A stretch of DNA of 64,000 nt, from positions 5,890,001-5,954,000 of the forward strand of contig NZ_CP011533.1 in assembly GCF_001704275.1 (NCBI RefSeq), written 5' to 3'. Source of the DNA: Streptomyces noursei ATCC 11455. GTDB lineage: Bacteria; Actinomycetota; Actinomycetes; Streptomycetales; Streptomycetaceae. Position 1 is the first letter of the stretch; every line of letters starts with the position of its first letter. The position numbers were made by a program, and so were the translations under genes. Below the pieces are notes generated by a model that saw only the letters and a program-made list of their open reading frames with translations, searched no databases and was not told the origin of the DNA. Shown piece after piece: positions 58,215 to 64,000 of the stretch.

Positions 58215-59264
58215 ATGAGTTCCTCGGCACACCGGCGCCGGACGAGCCGCACGACCATGGTGATCGGCGCGGCGGTGGCCGGCGCGCTGGCGGTCGGCGG
58301 CGGGTTCGTCGTCGCCGGCTCCGCGATGGCCACCAAGGCCCCGCGGCCCGGCACCCCCGCAGCCGGCGCCAAGGCCGGCTTCGCCCCGTACGTCGACACC
58401 TCCCTCACCCCGGCCTTCGACCTGGCCGGCACCGCGCGGCAGACCGGGGTCAAGCACTTCACCCTCGCCTTCCTCACCTCCGGCGGCGGCTGCGTCCCCA
58501 AGTGGGGCGGCTCGGGCGACCTCGGCAGCGACGCGGTGGCCCAGCAGATACCGGCGCTGCGCAAGGCCGGCGGAGACGTCCGGGTCTCCTTCGGCGGCGC
58601 CAACGGCACCGAGCTGGCCGCCGCCTGCTCCTCCGCCTCCCAACTGGCCGCCGCCTACGGCAAGGCCGTCGACCAGTACAAGCTCACCAAGGTGGACTTC
58701 GACATCGAGGGCGGCGCGCTGCCCGACACGGCCGCCAACACCCGCCGCGCCCAGGCCATCGCCCAGCTCCAGAAGCAGCACCCGGGCCTCGACGTCTCCT
58801 TCACCCTGCCGGTGATGCCCGAGGGCCTCACCCAGGACGGCGTCAACCTCCTGGCCAACGCCAAGCGGAACGGCGCGCGGATCTCCGCGGTCAACATCAT
58901 GGCGATGGACTACGGCTCCTCCTACAACGGCAACATGGGCACGTACGCCACCCAGGCCGCCACCGCCACCCAGGCCCAGCTGAAGAAGGCCCTCGGCCTG
59001 GGCGACGCGGACGCCTGGAGGACCGTGGCGGTCACCCCGATGATCGGCGTCAACGACGTCCAGGGCGAGGTCTTCAAGCCCGCCGACGCCGCCGCCCTGG
59101 TGAAGTTCGCCCAGAGCAAGCGCCTGGCCTGGCTGGCCATGTGGTCCGCCAACCGCGACCGGCCCTGCCCCGGCGGATCCACCAACTCCGCCCAGCCGAC
59201 GTGCAGTTCCCTCGACCAGGCCCCGCTGGCCTTCACCCAGGCACTCGGCGCCTACACCGGCTGA
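58215..59264 (+). CDS. Secreted GH18 chitinase
   Basis: A 349-residue exported enzyme. Signal/anchor segment (MVIGAAVAGALAVGGGFVVAG) and an Ala/Pro linker precede a GH18 barrel with the DFDIEGG form of the DxxDxDxE catalytic motif, VSFGGANG, NIMAMDYG and LAWLAMWSANRD. It has no CBM or Fn3 domain. It probably acts with the LPMO of this window on chitin. Unlike the LPMO gene, no clear DasR-type site lies in the 149-bp upstream region. Confidence 0.9.
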   Translation: MSSSAHRRRTSRTTMVIGAAVAGALAVGGGFVVAGSAMATKAPRPGTPAAGAKAGFAPYVDTSLTPAFDLAGTARQTGVKHFTLAFLTSGGGCVPKWGGSGDLGSDAVAQQIPALRKAGGDVRVSFGGANGTELAAACSSASQLAAAYGKAVDQYKLTKVDFDIEGGALPDTAANTRRAQAIAQLQKQHPGLDVSFTLPVMPEGLTQDGVNLLANAKRNGARISAVNIMAMDYGSSYNGNMGTYATQAATATQAQLKKALGLGDADAWRTVAVTPMIGVNDVQGEVFKPADAAALVKFAQSKRLAWLAMWSANRDRPCPGGSTNSAQPTCSSLDQAPLAFTQALGAYTG

Positions 59265-59274
59265 CCCCCCACCG

Positions 59275-59300
59275 GTCCGGGCCCGTACCGAGCCCCGGAC
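59275..59300. terminator. Terminator after chitinase
   Basis: GTCCGGG and CCCGGAC arms (7 bp), 12-base loop. It stands between the chitinase and the convergent AraC gene. Confidence 0.5.
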
Positions 59301-59380
59301 TGCCCTCGATGCGGGGCGCGGCGGCCCCACCCCCCACCCGCCGCGCCCCGCCCCACCCCTCCCGGGCCGACGGCCCCCGG

Positions 59381-60289
59381 TCAGTCGCCGCCCCGCACGG
59401 CGGCCCGGAACGCGATCGGCGTGATCCCGGCCTGCCGTTGGAAGAACTTGCTGAAGTTGGTGGCGTCCGCGAAGCCCAGCCGGTCCGCGATCCGCGAGGC
59501 CGGCTGGTCGCCGTGCGCCAGCAGCCGCTTGGCCTCCAGCACCACCCGCCGGTCGATGAACTCCTTCGCGCCGACCCCCGCCGCCGCCTCGGTGGCCCGC
59601 GAGAGGGTGCGCGGCGCATAGCCCAGCGCCCGGGCGTAGTCGGCCACCCGGCGGCTGCGGGCGAACCCCCGCTCCACCGCGTCGCGGAACCGCAGATACG
59701 TCTCGCCCGCCTCGCACGTCCCGTCGGCCGCCCCGTCCGCCGGCCCGGCCGGATGCGCGGCCCGCAGCACCAGGACGGCCAGCAGATGCCGCAGCACCTC
59801 CAGGTGCACCTCCAGCGGCAGTCCGCCCAGCGCCCCGAACTCCCGGTGCAGTTGCCCCAGCGCCTCGTCCAGCGCCCGGGCCGCGGCGTCCTCCGGGTGC
59901 AGCACGGCCGGCCCGTACCAGTCCTCGATCCGGGCCGCGGCGGCGGTCGCCGGGTCCAGGAACCCGGACTCGAAGAGCACCAACCGCCCCTCCGCGCGCG
60001 TCAGATCCCCGAAGTGCTGCACCTGCCCGGGGCGCGACCACAGCAGGTCCCCGGGCGCGAGGCGGTGCTCCTTGAAGTCGACGCAGTGCACCAGCCGCCC
60101 GCGGTCCAGGACCAGCAGATGGTGGAATCCGGGCCGGTGCGGGGTGGAGAGTCGACAGGCGTCCGCACGCTCGCGCAGCTCGGCGAGGGTCAGCACCTCC
60201 ACGCCGGCGGGCCGCCCGGCCGGCGCGGAGAACGGCACCTCACGGATCGCCTCTGCGTCCTCTCGGGGGTCCTGTCGCTTTTTCACCAT
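59381..60289 (-). CDS. AraC family transcriptional regulator
   Basis: A 302-residue regulator. N-terminal cupin-like ligand domain (HHLLVLDRGRLVHCVDF, LAPGDLLWSRPGQVQHFG) and C-terminal two-HTH AraC domain (about 205-300, LLAHGDQPASRIADRLGFADATNFSKFFQRQAGITP). It is divergent from an NmrA-type SDR gene; the shared 160-bp region is the likely target. ATG 60289 starts MVKKRQD. Confidence 0.9.
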   Translation of the reverse strand: MVKKRQDPREDAEAIREVPFSAPAGRPAGVEVLTLAELRERADACRLSTPHRPGFHHLLVLDRGRLVHCVDFKEHRLAPGDLLWSRPGQVQHFGDLTRAEGRLVLFESGFLDPATAAAARIEDWYGPAVLHPEDAAARALDEALGQLHREFGALGGLPLEVHLEVLRHLLAVLVLRAAHPAGPADGAADGTCEAGETYLRFRDAVERGFARSRRVADYARALGYAPRTLSRATEAAAGVGAKEFIDRRVVLEAKRLLAHGDQPASRIADRLGFADATNFSKFFQRQAGITPIAFRAAVRGGD

Positions 60290-60450
60290 GACCCGTCGCC
60301 TCGCTACCCCGAAATCTCCCGTTGATACCCCTAGCGTAGGAGACGTCAGCACCACTGATGGCGGAAAACGGCAGCCGCACCGCGGAGGCCGGAACACCGC
60401 GGTCCACACGGGCACACCTCGCCCCCACCGAACCACCGGGAGAACCCACC

Positions 60451-61101
60451 ATGTCCAAGATCGCTCTCTTCGGGGCCACCGGCACCATCGGCAGCCGCAT
60501 CCTCGACGAGGCGCTGCGCCGCGGCCACCAGGTCACCGCGGCCGTCCGCGACCCCGCGAAGGTCACCATGACCCACCCCGCCCTCACCGTGACCTACGGC
60601 GACGTGCTCGATCCGGAATCCGTCGCCGAGGTCGCCAAGGGCCAGGACGTGGTGGTGAGCGCGGTCGGCGGCGGCGACGGCCCGGGCCACATCGCCACCA
60701 TCCGGCCCGCCGCCGAGGCGCTGGTCGAGGGCCTGCGCCTGCTGGGCGGGGACATGCCCCGACTGATCGCGGTCGGTGGCGCCGGCTCGCTCCGCAAGCC
60801 CGACGGCGTCCAGGTCTGGGACACCGAGGGCCTCCCGATCCCGCTGCTGCAGATCATGCACGCGCACGGCGACGCGCTGGACTTCTACCGCACCGTCTCC
60901 GACGTCCGGTGGACCAACCTCAGCCCGGCCGGCACCATCGAGCCCGGCGAGCGCACCGGCACCTACCGCACCGCCCTCGAGGACCTGGTGGTCGGCGCGG
61001 ACGGCAGCAGCCGGATCTCCACCGAGGACTACGCCGTCGCGCTCCTCGACGAGCTGGAGCGGCCCGCCCACATCGGCGAGCGCTTCACCGTCGGCTACTA
61101 A
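60451..61101 (+). CDS. NmrA/atypical SDR NAD(P)-binding protein
   Basis: A 216-residue Rossmann protein. IALFGATGTIGSRILDEALRRGH is the nucleotide motif, followed by AAVRDP and VVSAVGGGDGPGH. The active-site Tyr/Lys of classical SDRs is lacking, which is usual for the NmrA-like/flavin-reductase group. ATG 60451 follows CGGGAGA. Divergent from the AraC gene, which probably controls it. Confidence 0.88.
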   Translation: MSKIALFGATGTIGSRILDEALRRGHQVTAAVRDPAKVTMTHPALTVTYGDVLDPESVAEVAKGQDVVVSAVGGGDGPGHIATIRPAAEALVEGLRLLGGDMPRLIAVGGAGSLRKPDGVQVWDTEGLPIPLLQIMHAHGDALDFYRTVSDVRWTNLSPAGTIEPGERTGTYRTALEDLVVGADGSSRISTEDYAVALLDELERPAHIGERFTVGY

Positions 61102-61150
61102 AGGCCCGGCCGGCCCGCCCCGGCCGGCGGCGGCATCCGCCCGGAAACAC

Positions 61151-61184
61151 TCGAGGCCCCCGATCCGAAGATCGGGGGCCTCGA
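61151..61184. terminator. Terminator beyond tRNA-His
   Basis: Perfect 15-bp arms (61151-61165, 61170-61184) capped by a stable CGAA tetraloop, between the SDR and tRNA-His genes. Confidence 0.88.
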
Positions 61185-61190
61185 CATTGG

Positions 61191-61264
61191 GGTGAGTAAC
61201 GGGACTCGAACCCGCGACATCCTGGACCACAACCAGGTGCTCTACCAGCTGAGCTATACCCACC
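61191..61264 (-). tRNA. tRNA-His (GTG)
   Basis: Cloverleaf with acceptor GTGGGTA/TACTCAC, D-arm TAGCTCAGCTGGTAGAGC, anticodon loop TTGTGGT (anticodon GTG), T-arm GGGTTCGAGTCCC. An encoded G at -1 (61264 complement) opposite C73 is the tRNA-His identity signature. Confidence 0.97.
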
Positions 61265-61369
61265 AAGACCGGTGCTGTGTGGTTCCTTTTCCCCACCGGC
61301 TGAGAAAAAGTGTACAGGCTCCGGAGGGGTGCTCGCTCCCAGGTTTCGCGTCCCTGGGAGCGAGCTGCG

Positions 61370-61990
61370 TCACTGTGCCGCCGACTCCGGTTCGGCAGGC
61401 AGCTTGTGCTTGGCCGCGATGGCCTTCGCGGTCTCCGAGTCCGGCCCCGGCTGGGGCACGAACACGGCCTCCCGGTAGTAGCGCAACTCCGCGATGGATT
61501 CGCGGATGTCGGCCAGCGCCCGGTGGTTGCCGTTCTTGTCCGGACTGTTGAAGTACGCCCGCGGGAACCAGCGCCGGGCCAGTTCCTTCACGGACGACAC
61601 ATCGACGATCCGGTAGTGCAGGTAGCTCTCCAGCGTCGGCATGTCGCGCAGCAGGAAGCCGCGGTCGGTGCCGACGGAGTTTCCGCACAACGGCGCCTTC
61701 CTCGGCTCCGGCACATGCTGCTTGATGTAATCAAGCACCTGTGCCTCGGCCGCCTCCAGCGTCGTTCCGGAGTCCAGCTCGGCCAGCAGCCCGGAGGCGG
61801 TGTGCATCTGTCGCACCACCTCCGGCATGGTGGTCAGCGCCTCGGCCGGGGGACGGATCACCACATCCACCCCGTCACCCAGCACGTTCAGTTCCGAGTC
61901 GGTGACCAGGGCGGCCACCTCGATAAGCGCGTCACTCGCCAGCGAGAGTCCGGTCATCTCGCAGTCGATCCACACCATGCGATCGTTCAT
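61370..61990 (-). CDS. orn: Oligoribonuclease
   Basis: A 206-residue DEDDh exonuclease. WIDCEMTGL (Asp, Glu), [11 protein letters not shown] (Asp), and HRALADI (His, Asp) form the catalytic set. Orn degrades 2-5 nt RNAs and pGpG, finishing c-di-GMP breakdown, and is needed for normal development in Streptomyces. Adjacent to adpA (5-bp gap), the conserved arrangement in the genus. The C-terminal extension ([20 protein letters not shown]) is typical of actinobacteria. Confidence 0.95.
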   Translation of the reverse strand: MNDRMVWIDCEMTGLSLASDALIEVAALVTDSELNVLGDGVDVVIRPPAEALTTMPEVVRQMHTASGLLAELDSGTTLEAAEAQVLDYIKQHVPEPRKAPLCGNSVGTDRGFLLRDMPTLESYLHYRIVDVSSVKELARRWFPRAYFNSPDKNGNHRALADIRESIAELRYYREAVFVPQPGPDSETAKAIAAKHKLPAEPESAAQ

Positions 61991-61995
61991 ACGTC

Positions 61996-63264
61996 TCACC
62001 CTACGGGGCGCTCCCGCTGACCGGGCAGTACGGGCCGACCGGCCCCCCGGCCGACCGGGGTCTCCGGCAGTCGGGTGGCGTACCCCTCCGACGGCGGCTT
62101 GGTCGCGTCCGCCACCTCGGCGGCCAGACCGTGCCCGCCCAGTGCGGCGGCCGAGAACCGCTCGCTGCCCAGCGCCGCCCGCTCGCGCTCGGGACGCTCG
62201 GCCCGCTCCGGACGCAGCGCGGGCTCGGGTGCACCGCTCTGCGGCCGACGGGCGCGATAGGCCGCCCGATAGGCCGCGGGCGAGGCGCCCAGCTGCCGCC
62301 GGAAGTGGCCGCGCAGCGCGACCGGCGAGCGGAACCCGCAGCGGCCGGCGACCTCGTCCACCGAATAGTCGGAGGTCTCCAGCAGCCGCTGGGCCTGGAG
62401 GACCCGCTGGGTGATCAGCCACTGGAGCGGCGCGCTGCCCGTGAGGGAGCGGAACCGCCGGTCGAAGGTGCGTCGGCTCATGTACGCGCGGGCCGCCAGC
62501 GTCTCCACGTCGAACTGCTCGTGGAGGTGCTCCAGCGCCCAGGCGACGACCTCGGCGAGCGGGTCGGCGCCGATCTCCTCCGGTAATGACCTGTCCAGGT
62601 AGCGCTGGTGCCCGAGGTCGGACGCGGTCCGCCGGGGCGGGACGACCAGGCGGCGGGCGAGCGCGTTGGCCGCGTCGGCGCCGTGGTCGGTGCGCACGAT
62701 GTGCAGGCACAGGTCGATTCCGGCGGCGGTGCCGGCGGAGGTGAGCACGTCGCCGTCGTCGACGAAGAGCTCGCGCGGATCCACATGGACGGACGGATAA
62801 CGCTTGGCGAGCGTCGGCGCGTACATCCAGTGGGTGGTGGCCGGTCGGCCGTCGAGCAGTCCGGCCGCGGCGAGGACGAACGCCCCCGTGCACAGCCCGA
62901 CGATCCTGGCCCCTTCTTCGTGCGCGCGGCGCAGCGCGTCGAGCGCCGCGGGCGGCGGGGCCTGGGTGATGGAACGCCAGGCCGGTACGACGACCGTCCC
63001 GGCACGGGAGATCGCCTCCAGCCCGTAGGGGGCCGACAGTTCGAGCCCCCCGGTCGTGCGCAAAGGCGCATCTTCGCCGGCGCACACAAGCAGCCGGTAC
63101 CTCGGAACGCCGGCGTCTTGGCGGTCGATGCCGAAGACCGAGAGCGGAATGGAGCTCTCGAAAATGGGGCCGCCGCTGAAGAGGAGCACCGCGACTATTT
63201 CGCGGCGTCGTCGGGCGGCGAGCTTGCGTGCGGCATCTGGTACGGCAGCGGAGTCCTGGCTCAT
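61996..63264 (-). CDS. adpA: AdpA, master developmental regulator
   Basis: A 422-residue protein with a ThiJ/PfpI/DJ-1-like dimerisation domain (about 20-200; [38 protein letters not shown]) and a double-HTH AraC domain (about 220-330; [36 protein letters not shown]), the AdpA sequence almost unchanged. A TTA codon lies between the domains. The C-terminal 85 residues are species-variable. AdpA activates hundreds of morphology and antibiotic genes and represses itself. ATG 63264 with G-rich ribosome site. Confidence 0.97.
   Translation of the reverse strand: MSQDSAAVPDAARKLAARRRREIVAVLLFSGGPIFESSIPLSVFGIDRQDAGVPRYRLLVCAGEDAPLRTTGGLELSAPYGLEAISRAGTVVVPAWRSITQAPPPAALDALRRAHEEGARIVGLCTGAFVLAAAGLLDGRPATTHWMYAPTLAKRYPSVHVDPRELFVDDGDVLTSAGTAAGIDLCLHIVRTDHGADAANALARRLVVPPRRTASDLGHQRYLDRSLPEEIGADPLAEVVAWALEHLHEQFDVETLAARAYMSRRTFDRRFRSLTGSAPLQWLITQRVLQAQRLLETSDYSVDEVAGRCGFRSPVALRGHFRRQLGASPAAYRAAYRARRPQSGAPEPALRPERAERPERERAALGSERFSAAALGGHGLAAEVADATKPPSEGYATRLPETPVGRGAGRPVLPGQRERPVG
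62584..62586 (-). promoter_or_regulatory. TTA (bldA-dependent) codon in adpA
   Basis: The Leu codon of DRSLPEEIG is TTA. It sits in the same interdomain position as in other Streptomyces adpA genes and makes translation depend on the bldA-encoded tRNA-Leu(UAA). Confidence 0.95.
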
Positions 63265-64000
63265 GGCACTTAAGCCCCCCTCGGTCGTCTCGCCCTCTCG
63301 GTCCTGCACAGTTCCCCCGCCGTCACTGACCAAGATCGAATCTACTGTGTCCCGTGAGGATGGAGTGCCAAGTTCACCACCCACTGGTATGTCGATATGG
63401 CAACTTGGCGCGAAGCATTCGATCACGAAGCGTTCCACTCGTCGGGCCTGCATGGGAAGTGCGCGTCTCGGCTCTGCCCGTTCGCAGTAGGGCACAACCA
63501 TGCCCGGCGGTCCTTTCCTCCCTGCTCACACCCGGGTTGAGGGGGGTCTGGGGCAAGGTGAGGATCCGGGCCGGAAGTTGGCTGAAAACGGTCGTGCACA
63601 GACTTGCGGACGCCTCTACCGGTCGATGTAGACCCCCTCTTGATGCCCTCCCTCCCCTGCCTTTCTGTCTGCGTATGCCCACTTCTGTCCCCCTGGTGAT
63701 CGATGTCTACGACGGGTCGCCGTGCGGCCGTCCGTCCGGGCCGGGTTGACGACCCGCGCCGCGCGCCGGCCGCCGCCGCGGGGCCGTCGGCACCGCCGCC
63801 CGCATCCGTCCCGGCGGCCCCGCGAGCGATCAAGGTGACGGGCGCCGGGGCGCGTCCGGATGCGCCCCGGGGTACGCCGCCGCTCACCGGGTCGGGTGAT
63901 CTACCGGACGGCGTCGGTGGCGTGGAGATCACCGCGGACGGCCGGCGGGGGCGGCGCCGCCGGCGATCACAAGAGGCCGCCGGGGGTACGTACGGGGGCA
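63265..64000. other. Upstream region of adpA, to window end
   Basis: About 735 bp with no gene that I can support; the open frames there are shadows without ribosome sites. The first 350 bp is relatively AT-rich, as expected for the long adpA control region, and holds an inverted repeat (63367-63409). The rest is GC-rich and may include the promoter of a gene beyond the window. Confidence 0.6.
63367..63409. promoter_or_regulatory. Inverted repeat in the adpA upstream region
   Basis: GCCAAGTT (63367-63374) and AACTTGGC (63402-63409) are perfectly complementary, 27 bp apart, about 100-145 bp before the adpA start. The second arm runs into TGGCGCGAAG (63406-63415), 9 of 10 bases of the AdpA consensus TGGCSNGWWY, suggesting self-binding. 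Confidence 0.55.

Noticed and set aside
63423..63932. A 169-codon leftward frame upstream of adpA
   Set aside because: Low-complexity, no ribosome site, and in the adpA control region.

Overview
The window is chromosomal DNA of a Streptomyces. It is uniformly very GC-rich with strong GC3 bias. It carries adpA next to the oligoribonuclease gene orn, with a TTA codon (decoded by the rare bldA tRNA) at the known adpA position. It also has a chaplin, an SsgA-like sporulation protein, a two-domain GGDEF/EAL protein, an AA10 chitin monooxygenase and a GH18 chitinase. Most of it reads as core chromosome with accessory catabolic islands. There is no integrase, phage block or CRISPR array.

Region by region. 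1-5.6 kb: end of a DUF445 protein, a DUF3311 + sodium:solute symporter pair, a DUF6412 + YidC pair, and a fumarylacetoacetase-type hydrolase. 5.7-8.9 kb: a long palindrome, then a heme-degrading-domain protein and a Gfo/Idh/MocA oxidoreductase, divergent from a ROK repressor over a palindromic operator; a 169-bp palindromic MITE-like element sits on the ROK stop codon. 8.9-16.8 kb: an aminoethylphosphonate-type operon (HutC/GntR regulator, FAD oxidoreductase, phosphonatase-like HAD, complete ABC importer), followed by a NagD-type HAD. 16.8-24.4 kb: two overlapping small membrane proteins, tRNA-Lys(CTT) copy 1, an SsgA-like protein coupled to an unknown helical protein, a DinB protein, an AA10 LPMO behind two DasR-type sites, an acyl-CoA synthetase and tRNA-Lys copy 2. 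24.5-35.4 kb: an IclR regulator, an Ehu-type importer (four genes), DUF3830, amidase, D-2-hydroxyacid dehydrogenase, two Asp/Glu-racemase-superfamily enzymes and an LLM flavin enzyme; this looks like one catabolic island of unknown substrate. 35.4-39 kb: GGDEF/EAL protein, secreted M6 protease and tRNA-Lys copy 3.

39-48 kb: two Prim-Pol-like small proteins flank a three-gene set: an SF1B helicase, a 519-residue unknown protein, and a RecB/Cas4-type nuclease with a Dna2-like cysteine pattern. It resembles a split Dna2 and is the best candidate here for an undescribed system. A histidine phosphatase and an NsdA-like HTH/TPR regulator lie beside it. 48-53.2 kb: a compact glycan operon (two GT4 glycosyltransferases, a polyprenyl-phosphate sugar transferase lacking the usual catalytic Asp-Glu segment, and a coupled 41-codon ORF) plus a secreted DUF3344-like protein. 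53.3-64 kb: a His-rich chaplin behind a sigma-BldN-like promoter, a spermidine-synthase-like protein, small secreted proteins, a two-component system, the GH18 chitinase, an AraC regulator divergent from an NmrA-type SDR, tRNA-His, orn and adpA, with 0.7 kb of adpA upstream DNA.

Two themes recur. One is nutrient scavenging (chitin, phosphonate, Ehu-type small molecules, sugars) with a local regulator for each island. The other is development: adpA, chaplin, SsgA-like protein, cyclic-di-GMP enzymes and orn.
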